19,466 nt of DNA. Source: RGIG8782 sp017475895. GTDB lineage: Bacteria > Pseudomonadota > Alphaproteobacteria > Rickettsiales > UBA1997. Positions within the stretch are counted from its first letter, which is position 1, and each line of letters opens with the position of its first letter. This document shows, piece by piece, positions 1 to 7,292 of the stretch. The stretch lies in assembly GCA_947167315.1 (NCBI GenBank), contig CAMVHP010000014.1:1-19466 (forward strand). The letters are read 5' to 3'. Made by a program: the position numbers and the translations under genes. The notes under the pieces were generated by a model. The model did no database searches. It had not been told where the DNA came from and saw only the letters and a list, made by a program, of their open reading frames with translations.

Positions 1-2
1 AC

Positions 3-827
3 TGTAATGCTGATGGGGAATGGGAGGTGTATAATAATACAGGAAGTAATGTATGTACAGAAATAGTTAATAATTGTACTGCAGTTAAAGCAGCAGAGAA
101 AGCTGGACTGTACACAACAGCTAATTATTTCCGTATAACAAATGCTACCGGAAGTAGTAATGGTACTCAATATAGTAAAACAAGTACTACTGGACTTACT
201 GAAGGAACCTATTTGAAATTATATAGTTGTGTCTCAGGTTATTTAGCAACCGGCAATCTTGTTTATCAATGTGTAGAGAGTGGTGAGAGTTATGAATGGC
301 AACCAGTTTCTGGTTATACTAATGGTACATGTGCATTAGCTTGTTCTAATCCAGATACCACAATGATAACCAATGGTAGTGTAAGCTGGAATAATAACGC
401 TACCACCTATGGTAATAGCATAACCGGAACTGTTACCTGTGACAGTGACTATGGTACAATAATTAATACTATAACCGCAAGCTGTAACAATGGAGAATGG
501 AGTTATGATACTGAGGCAAAGTGTGAGGTAATTACTAATAATTGTACAGCGAATAAGGCAACGAAAAAATCGGGATTATCCCATTCACATCTTTGGAAGA
601 AAGCAGATGCTACGGGATCAGTGACTGGTGTTTTTTATGGTGCTATAATAGGTAATGGTAATACTGAACTTAATGAAGGAACCTATTTAAGATTTAAAGC
701 TTGTGGTTCACCTTATAAACCAACTGGTAAACTTATGTATTACTGTGAATATAATAGTAGCACAAATACATTAGAATGGCAAACGGTTTCTGGCTACACT
801 GATGGTACATGCGTTAAGGATGAATAA
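3..827 (+). CDS. Repeat-containing Cys-rich surface/secreted protein (5' partial)
   Basis: The reading frame is already open at base 3, so the N-terminus and any signal peptide lie upstream; the GTG at 27 is not a credible start because the upstream residues (CNADGEW) continue a repeat. The domain order is: end of a sushi-like (CCP) module with C..G.W..C; an 88-residue module (bases 69-332); a full sushi-like module with four cysteines and a CNNGEW signature (about 333-536); a second 92-residue module (537-812); then a short VKDE tail. The protein is rich in Thr, Asn, Ser and Gly, with evenly spaced Cys pairs, which suggests an extracytoplasmic disulfide-bonded stalk or adhesin. No membrane anchor or sorting signal is visible at the C-terminus. 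Function is not recognised; a role in host or glycan binding is only inference from the architecture. Confidence 0.8.
   Translation, partial: CNADGEWEVYNNTGSNVCTEIVNNCTAVKAAEKAGLYTTANYFRITNATGSSNGTQYSKTSTTGLTEGTYLKLYSCVSGYLATGNLVYQCVESGESYEWQPVSGYTNGTCALACSNPDTTMITNGSVSWNNNATTYGNSITGTVTCDSDYGTIINTITASCNNGEWSYDTEAKCEVITNNCTANKATKKSGLSHSHLWKKADATGSVTGVFYGAIIGNGNTELNEGTYLRFKACGSPYKPTGKLMYYCEYNSSTNTLEWQTVSGYTDGTCVKDE
69..332 (+). repeat. Intragenic module repeat, copy 1 (88 codons)
   Basis: The copy begins with NNCTA.KA..K.GL and ends with EWQ.VSGYT.GTC. Shared landmarks with copy 2 are ATGS, EGTYL, a central Cys, TG.L.Y.C and the closing GTC. Each copy has four cysteines. The two copies are diverged at the DNA level apart from short identical blocks such as ggaacctattt. 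Confidence 0.8.
537..812 (+). repeat. Intragenic module repeat, copy 2 (92 codons)
   Basis: This is the second copy of the module at 69-332, starting 468 bp (156 codons) later. A sushi-like module separates the two, so the higher-order unit is sushi-like plus this module. The window opens on the tail of another sushi-like module, so at least one more part-unit lies upstream. Confidence 0.8.
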
Positions 828-1075
828 AAACTTAATATTTTTTGAATATCTATTTATATTCTTAAATATATTATTCCTATTCATTCATAGGTTTAATGGT
901 ATTTTCATGGATTACAACTTAATTTATTATCGTTTATATCATAGTGGTGAAAAAATAATAGTCACCGAATGTTAGATAATGCCTTGATCAGCAACAAAAT
1001 TATTGATTAATTAAAAATTAATGCTAAATTTTAAACAACACTGTAACACGTTTATTAACATTTATCAATTTTAGA
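828..1075. other. Intergenic region with weak hairpins
   Basis: This 248-bp gap lies between the surface protein gene and the Mur ligase operon. A small hairpin, CCTAT/ATAGG with a 6-base loop (876-891), could end transcription of the upstream gene, but no T-run follows it. A second weak stem, GGTGA/TCACC, spans 946-966. An AT-only 7-bp stem (ATTAATT/AATTAAT) lies at 1006-1022. A weak promoter-like pair, TTGATT at 1003 and TAAATT at 1025 with a 16-bp spacer, could serve the downstream operon. None of these is strong. Confidence 0.3.
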
Positions 1076-2488
1076 ATGACAAAAGATAGTAAAACATTGC
1101 ACTTTTTGGGTATGAACGGAAGTGGTATATCGGGTGTTGCCTGTTTAGCAAAACAATATGGTTATAATGTGAGTGGATGTGACTTGACAAAAATTAGTAA
1201 TTACACGGATCAGTTAAATGAACTAGATATTGATGTATTGGAGGGACATTCTGTTGAACATCTGGATGGAGTTGATGAACTTATAGTATCTGCAGCAATA
1301 TATTTTAAGGATAAATACAAAACAATTCCGGAAGTAATGGAGGCCATGAAAAGAGGAATAAAAATAACAAAATGGCAGGAGTTTATCGATAACAATTTAA
1401 CAAGGGATAAAGAATTAATTTGTGTTTGTGGAACACACGGAAAAACAACAACAACAACATTTGTTGCCGATATGTTAGAATTTTTGGGAGCAGATCCATC
1501 GGCACTAATCGGAGGAGTCAACGGTAAATGGAATAGAGGTTACAAGGCTGGAAAAGGTAAATATTTTGTATGTGAAAGTGATGAGTATGGTAACAATTTT
1601 TGGTCCTATCACCCAAAATATATAATTATCAATAATATTGAGATGGAACATCCGGAGTTTTTCAAAAATATTGATAATTATAGAGATAATTTTGCCACAT
1701 TCATAAAAAACATAAGGGATAATGGCATATTGATTTTTAATAGAGATTGTGATGAGACATATGATTTAGTGAGAAAACTTAAGGATTTCTTGCTGAGTAA
1801 AAATGTAAAGATTATCTGTTATACACTAAACAACAATAAAAGAACAGCTGGTTTTATTAAAACCATCAGAGCAACAAGTAAAGAGGATACTTCTTTCAAT
1901 GTTGAAAATGTGGGAGAGTTTAAACTTAACGATATTCATGGAAAACATAACATAAGAAACTGTTTGGGTGTTATTTCTTTAATGTTAGAATTGGGGTTTG
2001 AGGTCAACGATATTAAAAACGCCGTTGCAAGAGTAAGCCTACCAAAAAGAAGAATGGAAAAGATTTTCAGCAGTAATTCTGTAGATGTGTATGATGACTA
2101 TGCGCATCATCATACACAAATATTTTACAATCTATCAACACTAAAAAATAACATAGATAAAAATGATAAAATAATTGCCATTTTGGAACCACACTTGATA
2201 TCTAGGTTTAAAAACAATAGTAAACAGTTTATAGAATATATGGAATTTGCAGATTTTCCAATAATAACAAAGTTTTATAAGTCCAGAGAAAAGGATTTGG
2301 ATGATTTGAATCTAGATGAATATCTAAAGGGTAGTAAAATAAAATATATAGAATCATTTGATGATGTGATAAAAGAGGCTATGGTATTATTGGACACGGA
2401 AAAATATAAAAAAATGCATATAGTTATCATGGGAGCTGGCTTATCTTATAAGCTTGCCAGTGATTTTGTAAACATATTAAAAATGTAA
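1076..2488 (+). CDS. Mur ligase of the MurC/Mpl type
   Basis: This 470-residue protein is an ATP-dependent Mur ligase, the family that adds L-Ala (MurC) or a recycled tripeptide (Mpl) to UDP-N-acetylmuramate in the cytoplasm. Visible features are an N-terminal Rossmann-like glycine loop (about residues 10-21), the P-loop GTHGKTTTT (119-127), ESDEY (167-171), NNIEMEH (186-192), a GKHN motif (289-292), KRRME (324-328) and DDYAHHHT (340-347). ESDEY, NNIE and KRRME lean towards Mpl; the C-terminal MGAG (452-455) leans towards MurC. The usual YAHHPT proline is His. The ATG at 1076 has no Shine-Dalgarno but sits correctly for the family. It starts a tight operon: the next gene begins two bases after the stop. 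It may be the organism's only MurC, an Mpl, or a divergent paralogue; the sequence alone does not decide. Confidence 0.85.
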   Translation: MTKDSKTLHFLGMNGSGISGVACLAKQYGYNVSGCDLTKISNYTDQLNELDIDVLEGHSVEHLDGVDELIVSAAIYFKDKYKTIPEVMEAMKRGIKITKWQEFIDNNLTRDKELICVCGTHGKTTTTTFVADMLEFLGADPSALIGGVNGKWNRGYKAGKGKYFVCESDEYGNNFWSYHPKYIIINNIEMEHPEFFKNIDNYRDNFATFIKNIRDNGILIFNRDCDETYDLVRKLKDFLLSKNVKIICYTLNNNKRTAGFIKTIRATSKEDTSFNVENVGEFKLNDIHGKHNIRNCLGVISLMLELGFEVNDIKNAVARVSLPKRRMEKIFSSNSVDVYDDYAHHHTQIFYNLSTLKNNIDKNDKIIAILEPHLISRFKNNSKQFIEYMEFADFPIITKFYKSREKDLDDLNLDEYLKGSKIKYIESFDDVIKEAMVLLDTEKYKKMHIVIMGAGLSYKLASDFVNILKM

Positions 2489-2490
2489 AC

Positions 2491-3681
2491 ATGCTACGTA
2501 GTAACGTAAAGAAAGAAATATTCGATAACATAATAGAAGACATGAAAAAATACAATATAAATCCGAGCGATTGTTCTTTGTATTTGGATAATAGAATTGA
2601 TTATGAATACTCAAAAATAAGAAAAGATGACAATAATTTCAAAAAATTTATTATGTATGATGATCATCTAAAACAGGAAGAGGTAAAAGATTTTAGTGTT
2701 GTGTTGGATGATTTTATAGGTAAAGATGAAAAATTAAACGTTTATAACAGTGTTGATGATAGTAAATATAGTAAATATTTGAGTGACGGAAAGAGTAAAA
2801 CTGTAAATTATTTATTCAAAAAAAATAAAAATAGTATAGTTTTTGATTTGTGTAATTTATTTAGTTATATTACAACATTTAGATTGAAATATTGTTTTCT
2901 GCAGACAGTAATGATCATGTTTACTTTGATTTTAATATTATTAAAGTGTACTAGTCTTTTATTGTTCGGTCTTGTTGATTTTATTGTATTTATACTTTTT
3001 AAGTCCCTAAAACAATTCATTAGAGGAAGAAACATGCTGGGAAGAAAAAAAAATACTGTAGCAAAAATATTTGTGTCGTTTTTTAATCTAATAATAGCGG
3101 TTTTGAAAGCTATTATAAATACCATTAACAATGTATTTTATATATTTAATAATCTATTCAACAACAATGTTGAATCGCTATTAAATTGCTTTAACAAGTA
3201 CACCAATGAAGCCATTTATTTTAATAGGTTTTTTAAATCAAAGGTTAATAGAGGTAACAGGAGTGCGGAACAAAAAAATTTGATAGATAGAATAAAGAGT
3301 AAATCATTGCAAATTTTAAATGAATATCTTGCAAACAGTAAAGTTTATATCGATAAATTTACCTTTTCAAAGGCATCCGCAAAATCCACTAATCCTGAGG
3401 CAATAGTTAATCCTGCTTTAAAGGAGTATTTTTTAGATAAGGAGATAAATGAAAAAGCAAGAATGAAAAATAACATCATGAAATACATGTATAACACAAC
3501 TAATAAAAATATTGACAAAAATATAACAAAGTTATTAACTATTGATAGAATTATCAAGAAAATATTATTAAGGGCTCATCGAATGGGTATTGACATTAAC
3601 AGTATTGATGATGAAAAAATATATAAGGAATTGGATAAAGAACAACAACAATTTGTTAATGGTATTATAAATGAGAAATAG
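2491..3681 (+). CDS. Unknown membrane protein (396 aa)
   Basis: I do not recognise this protein. It has a charged, Lys/Asp/Asn-rich N-terminal part (residues 1-130), a hydrophobic centre with a long membrane stretch at about 135-171 and another at about 190-222, and a long basic C-terminal region (about 245-396) that is probably helical and cytoplasmic. No signal peptide or catalytic motif is apparent. It starts two bases after the Mur ligase stop and overlaps the start of sspB by 11 bp, so the genes are almost certainly co-transcribed and probably translationally coupled. Codon use is very AT-rich, as in the neighbours. Its place between a Mur ligase and SspB/PlsY hints at an envelope role, but that is inference only. 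Confidence 0.75.
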   Translation: MLRSNVKKEIFDNIIEDMKKYNINPSDCSLYLDNRIDYEYSKIRKDDNNFKKFIMYDDHLKQEEVKDFSVVLDDFIGKDEKLNVYNSVDDSKYSKYLSDGKSKTVNYLFKKNKNSIVFDLCNLFSYITTFRLKYCFLQTVMIMFTLILILLKCTSLLLFGLVDFIVFILFKSLKQFIRGRNMLGRKKNTVAKIFVSFFNLIIAVLKAIINTINNVFYIFNNLFNNNVESLLNCFNKYTNEAIYFNRFFKSKVNRGNRSAEQKNLIDRIKSKSLQILNEYLANSKVYIDKFTFSKASAKSTNPEAIVNPALKEYFLDKEINEKARMKNNIMKYMYNTTNKNIDKNITKLLTIDRIIKKILLRAHRMGIDINSIDDEKIYKELDKEQQQFVNGIINEK

Positions 3682-4168
3682 TAAAATAAATTATAGTGAT
3701 CTTATAGATAAAGCATTGAGGTATACGGTTAAGTTAGCCTTGAAAAAAGCAGAAAAAATGAAAGGTGAAAACTTTTGTTTTTTTCTTGTGGTAAACACAG
3801 AGGCGGAAGGGGTTGTTTTGCCGAATTATGTTAAAAAAGAATATCCGGAGCAAATAACCTTGATACTACAACATCAGTTTTCGAATTTAAGTGTTAAAAA
3901 TAATGGCTTTTCTGTGGATTTAAGTTTCGGTGGCAAAATAGAAAATGTTGTAATTCCGTTTGATTCTTTAATTGTGTTTTCAGATGAAACGGCTGGTATT
4001 AGGTTGAATTTTAACTATGCCAGTAAAGATCTGGAGGGTGTGTGTTTGGTGGATGAAGGTGAAATTGAAGATCTTTACAGCTATTTGTTTAGTGATGAGG
4101 AAGCAAACGTTAATGTTGATTTAAACAACAACCTGATAAATTTTAATGACCTAAAAAAGAGGAGATGA
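3671..4168 (+). CDS. sspB: ClpXP protease specificity-enhancing factor SspB (alpha type)
   Basis: SspB binds ssrA-tagged proteins released from stalled ribosomes and tethers them to the ClpXP protease. The 165-residue sequence fits the alphaproteobacterial form: Y.DLIDKALR at the N-terminus, FFLVVNT (about residues 37-43), YPEQITLILQHQF (about 58-70), a LSFGGK strand (about 84-89) and VVIPFDSL (about 93-100). After an acidic linker it ends in INFNDLKKRR, resembling the short C-terminal ClpX-binding tail of alphaproteobacterial SspB. The ATG lies inside the previous gene (11-bp overlap) without a Shine-Dalgarno, suggesting coupling; the gene ends in TGA. The plsY start follows one base after the stop. 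This is the best taxonomic marker in the window. Confidence 0.87.
   Translation: MRNSKINYSDLIDKALRYTVKLALKKAEKMKGENFCFFLVVNTEAEGVVLPNYVKKEYPEQITLILQHQFSNLSVKNNGFSVDLSFGGKIENVVIPFDSLIVFSDETAGIRLNFNYASKDLEGVCLVDEGEIEDLYSYLFSDEEANVNVDLNNNLINFNDLKKRR
4160..4164 (+). promoter_or_regulatory. Shine-Dalgarno sequence of plsY
   Basis: AGGAG lies five bases before the plsY ATG at 4170, inside the last codons of sspB. It is the only textbook ribosome binding site seen in the window and supports that start. Confidence 0.7.
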
Positions 4169-4169
4169 T

Positions 4170-4769
4170 ATGTTTGATATACACTATGTAATTATATTTG
4201 GTATATTAACATTCTTTGTGGGAGGAATACCGTTTGGATTGTTAATAGGTAAACTAGTCAAGAAGGTTGATATTAGAAAATATGGTTCCGGTAGTATTGG
4301 CGCCACAAACGTTACCAGAGTTATTGGTTTTAGGTACGGTTTTTTGACATTTTTATTGGATGGTTTAAAAAGCTTTCTGCCGGTAATTTTGGCAAAGTAT
4401 TATTTTGATGTTTATGTGGCAACATACATTTCGTTTTTTGCTGTGATGGGACATATATTCAGCCCATGGCTTCGGGGTAAAGGCGGTAAGGGTATTTCAA
4501 GTTTTATACTGTCACTTTTGGCCATTGATTGTAGATTATTTTTAATAATGGGAATAGTTTGGCTAATTTGTTACAAAGTAACAAAAATATCGGCATTATC
4601 GGCATTAACATCAACTTCAGTTGTGGCTATAGTTTCCTTTTTTATAGTTCCAAAATTTTGTGCTCTTATCCTATGTTTGATTGTTTGTATTATATTTTAT
4701 GCTCACAGAAGCAACATACAGAGATTGATAAATGGTGAAGAACTATCTTTCAAAAAGACTAAAAAATAA
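4170..4769 (+). CDS. plsY: Acyl-phosphate:glycerol-3-phosphate acyltransferase PlsY
   Basis: PlsY is an integral inner-membrane enzyme that moves an acyl group from acyl phosphate to glycerol 3-phosphate, making lysophosphatidic acid for phospholipid synthesis. The 199-residue length is typical. Three signature motifs are present: D.RKYGSGSIGATN (about residues 35-47), GH.FSPWLRGKGGKG (about 93-107) and AHRSNIQRLINGEE (about 178-191). Five or so membrane segments alternate with these loops. The first motif reads GSGS where GSGN is usual, and the second reads FSPW where a proline usually follows the Phe; both are mild deviations. It is the last gene of the operon and converges on the minus-strand mlaE 14 bp away; no convincing terminator separates them. 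Confidence 0.93.
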   Translation: MFDIHYVIIFGILTFFVGGIPFGLLIGKLVKKVDIRKYGSGSIGATNVTRVIGFRYGFLTFLLDGLKSFLPVILAKYYFDVYVATYISFFAVMGHIFSPWLRGKGGKGISSFILSLLAIDCRLFLIMGIVWLICYKVTKISALSALTSTSVVAIVSFFIVPKFCALILCLIVCIIFYAHRSNIQRLINGEELSFKKTKK

Positions 4770-4783
4770 GAAAACTATTTTAT

Positions 4784-5566
4784 TTATATAAAGAAAAATT
4801 TTGTCATCACGTAGTTTGACAGCAGTATTCCTATTGATGTATAAACAATGGCATTTATGGTTGCTTTACCAACACCTTCGGCACCACCTTTTGAGTAGTA
4901 ACCACAGTAACAACCGCAAATTGCTATTATAAAACCAAAAACAACTGATTTGGCGATACCGGAATAAACATCACCAAATTGTAAAAAGTCCACCGTATTA
5001 TTTAAGTATTTAGATAGATCAAAATTTAGACTAACAACGCTCGCGACAGTTCCACCAAAAATTCCTATTATATCAGCTATCAAAACCAAAAACGGCATTG
5101 AAACCGTTGTGGCAATTACTCTGGGAAGTATTAAATATTTAAACGGAGATGTTGATAAAGTATATAATGCGTCTATTTGTTCAGAAACTCGCATTGTTCC
5201 TATATGTGCCGCTATGGATGTGCTAACCCTACCAGCTACCATTAATCCAACTAAAATTGGCGCTAATTCTCTAGTTATAGCTAAAACAACTATTGTTGGA
5301 ACCGTGCTTTCAGCTCCAAACCTATTACAACCGGCATAGGTTTGCAGGGCCATAACAGCACCGGTGAATATTGCTGTTGCTGTTACGACCGGAAGCGAAT
5401 AAAAACCTATCTCTAAAAATTGTTCAACTAGGTTGTTGAGGTACCATTTTTTACTGAAGGCACTTTTTACGGTCTTAAAAATAAAAATTGAAAATTTACC
5501 AATGCTAGCGAACAGTTTAGAAAAATTTTCTATTGTTGCACTCCCAATCTGTCGAACAAAATTCAT
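4784..5566 (-). CDS. mlaE: MlaE-family ABC transporter permease
   Basis: This is the permease of an MCE/Mla-type ABC system, which moves phospholipids between inner and outer membranes. About 260 residues with several membrane spans carry the family core: an ALQTYAG helix, FGAES, TRELAPILVGLMVAGR and the coupling segment IGTMRVSEQIDAL, followed by SMPFLVLIADIIGIFGG. I chose the ATG at 5566, five bases past the desulfoferrodoxin stop; an in-frame TTG at 5590 would add eight residues and overlap that gene. The partner ATPase (MlaF) and MCE protein (MlaD), often neighbours, are not in this window. The gene is the last of a minus-strand group with tgt and desulfoferrodoxin. Confidence 0.88.
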   Translation of the reverse strand: MNFVRQIGSATIENFSKLFASIGKFSIFIFKTVKSAFSKKWYLNNLVEQFLEIGFYSLPVVTATAIFTGAVMALQTYAGCNRFGAESTVPTIVVLAITRELAPILVGLMVAGRVSTSIAAHIGTMRVSEQIDALYTLSTSPFKYLILPRVIATTVSMPFLVLIADIIGIFGGTVASVVSLNFDLSKYLNNTVDFLQFGDVYSGIAKSVVFGFIIAICGCYCGYYSKGGAEGVGKATINAIVYTSIGILLSNYVMTKFFFI

Positions 5567-5571
5567 ATTTA

Positions 5572-5958
5572 TTAGAAGTTGTTTACCCAAAGTCCGTGTA
5601 AATTACAATAAGCTCTGATGGAAACTATTTTATTTTTGGTTTCGCAAATAATTTCCGGTTTATCCTCTGGCTTTAGAAAATATGTCAATCTTTCATCCTT
5701 ATCGGTTATAGCTTCTATATACTCTATATAATGTTCCTTTGTCATAGGATGAGCCACAGAACCAACTTTTATTTTGTAGGTATCATTGTCAATTTTTTCC
5801 ATAACCGGTATATGTTTTTCTGTGGAAGCGGTGTCATCGGCATTTTCATTTAATAGATTCATCTTTTTACCACAACAAACTAGCTCGCCGCCACCATCGT
5901 GGTTTTTTACTACTATATTTCCACAGATACTACATTTATATGTTTGTGTGTTTATCAT
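5572..5958 (-). CDS. dfx: Desulfoferrodoxin (superoxide reductase)
   Basis: This cytoplasmic enzyme reduces superoxide to hydrogen peroxide without making oxygen, a typical defence of anaerobes. The 128-residue protein has both domains of the two-iron class. The N-terminal desulforedoxin site has CxxC and an adjacent CC pair (YKCSICG...VCCGKKM). The catalytic centre has EKHIP, AHPMTKEHY and the C-terminal AYCNLHGLW, giving the His4-Cys iron ligands. I chose the ATG at 5958, which puts the first Cys about ten residues in, as is usual; an in-frame TTG at 6015 would add a non-homologous 19-residue extension overlapping tgt. It lies 53 bp downstream of tgt and just upstream of mlaE, probably in one transcript. 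Confidence 0.92.
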   Translation of the reverse strand: MINTQTYKCSICGNIVVKNHDGGGELVCCGKKMNLLNENADDTASTEKHIPVMEKIDNDTYKIKVGSVAHPMTKEHYIEYIEAITDKDERLTYFLKPEDKPEIICETKNKIVSIRAYCNLHGLWVNNF

Positions 5959-6011
5959 TGCATGAAATTTATTTTTCCATAGCCATATGTTATAATTATC
6001 AAAATTTAAAA

Positions 6012-7151
6012 TCAATACAATTCTACAGCACCGTTTTTCATAAACTCATCCACAAAGTCTTTATATCTTTTTTCCTCTATGGCTTTCCTTATGCCTCGCA
6101 TTAAATCCTGATAATACATTATATTGTGTTCGGTTAACAGCATAGCACCAAGTATTTCGTCCGCTTTAAATAGATGATGTATATAACTTCTACTGTGTAG
6201 TTTGCAGGCTCTACAGCTACACTTTTCATCAATGGGTCTTTCGTCGTAGGTGTATTGTGAATTTTTAATATTCATTGTTCCGCCACGAACAAAAGCTTGC
6301 CCATTTCTTCCACTTCTGGCCGGTAATACACAGTCAAACTGATCAACACCACGAAAAACCGATCCTACAATATCAATTGGTTTACCAACTCCCATAAGAT
6401 ATCTTGGTTTATCCGCCGGCATCATTGGTGTCAAATAATCTAATACAGAAAACATCAATTCCCAGCCATTTTCAATTGACAAATCACCACCGATTGCATA
6501 ACCATCAAAATCAATTTCTTTTAAACCGTCTATTGATCTTGTTCTCAGATCCTTTTCAGCTCCGCCCTGAACTATGCCATATAGTCCATAACCTTCTCTT
6601 TTTACAAAGGCATCTTTACTTCTTTTTGCCCATCTTAAGGATCTTTCCATTGCCTTTTTTGTATATTTATAACCAGCCGGTTGTCTTACACACTCGTCCA
6701 ACGCCATGGTTATTGTGGTATCAAGTTTATGTTGTATTTCCATTGAAAATTCTGGTGTCAGTGTATATTTTTTACCGCTCAAATGGCAAGCAAAATGTAC
6801 ACCATCTTCCTTTATTTTATTTATTTTGCTCAGGGACATAGCTTGAAATCCTCCGCAATCCGTCAAAATCGGGCGATCCCAATTCATAAATTTATGTAAA
6901 CCACCCATTTTTTCAATTACTTCGTACCTGTTCTGGATCATTAAATGGTATGTGTTGCACAACATTATTTCGGCCCCACTCTTTTTCAATTCGTCAAAGT
7001 GCATTGCTTTCATAGCTGCCACCGTTCCAACGGGCATAAATACTGGTGTTTGTACATCTCCATGCGCAGTGTGTAAAGTACATCTTCTGGCCATTCCGTT
7101 TTTTTCCTGATCCAATAAGTCTTCCCTGATGTCTAATTTAAATACAGTCAT
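6012..7151 (-). CDS. tgt: tRNA-guanine transglycosylase (queuosine pathway)
   Basis: Tgt swaps guanine 34 of GUN-anticodon tRNAs for preQ1 (or queuine in some salvage types). The length of 379 residues is typical. Visible residues are catalytic Asp98 in LTDCGGFQ, Asp152 in ALDEC, Gln195 in GIVQGG, nucleophile Asp273 in FDCVLP, and zinc ligands Cys311, Cys313, Cys316 and His342. Two pocket features are unusual: the Ser of LTDSGGFQ is Cys99, and the GGLAVGE-like loop reads GGDLSIEN (221-228), one residue longer before the downstream MF.VLDY block than in alphaproteobacterial relatives as I recall them. The ATG at 7151 has no Shine-Dalgarno. Transcription presumably starts in the divergent region shared with the XRE gene and continues into desulfoferrodoxin. 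Confidence 0.95.
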   Translation of the reverse strand: MTVFKLDIREDLLDQEKNGMARRCTLHTAHGDVQTPVFMPVGTVAAMKAMHFDELKKSGAEIMLCNTYHLMIQNRYEVIEKMGGLHKFMNWDRPILTDCGGFQAMSLSKINKIKEDGVHFACHLSGKKYTLTPEFSMEIQHKLDTTITMALDECVRQPAGYKYTKKAMERSLRWAKRSKDAFVKREGYGLYGIVQGGAEKDLRTRSIDGLKEIDFDGYAIGGDLSIENGWELMFSVLDYLTPMMPADKPRYLMGVGKPIDIVGSVFRGVDQFDCVLPARSGRNGQAFVRGGTMNIKNSQYTYDERPIDEKCSCRACKLHSRSYIHHLFKADEILGAMLLTEHNIMYYQDLMRGIRKAIEEKRYKDFVDEFMKNGAVELY

Positions 7152-7191
7152 TATTTTTTTTATTTATATAATTATCGTTATTGTCTATGAT

Positions 7192-7233
7192 AATGATTAA
7201 AGTTTAGAATTCAATAAATATTTATTAATCATT
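7192..7233. repeat. 9-bp inverted repeat with internal palindrome
   Basis: AATGATTAA (7192-7200) and TTAATCATT (7225-7233) are perfect inverted copies with a 24-base spacer. A 14-bp perfect palindrome, aataaatatttatt (7213-7226), lies mostly in the spacer and overlaps the right arm by two bases. The site is 41 bp upstream of tgt and could be an operator, although AT-richness raises the chance background. Confidence 0.4.
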
Positions 7234-7292
7234 TCAGCAGTTCATATGTTACTATATAATGTTTATTATCGTTTAAGATTTGAGTGTTAGTC

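Noticed and set aside
27..827. A complete surface protein gene starting at GTG 27
   Set aside because: The frame continues to the window edge with residues that match the internal sushi-like repeat, so the gene is cut by the window.
907..975. A 22-codon open frame (MDYNLIYYRLYHSG...) in the gap before the Mur ligase
   Set aside because: It is very short, has no Shine-Dalgarno or promoter of its own, and resembles nothing I can name; open frames of this size are common by chance.
5572..6015. A longer desulfoferrodoxin starting at the TTG at 6015
   Set aside because: The extra 19 residues do not resemble the family, and the ATG at 5958 places the Cys4 site at the normal distance from the start.
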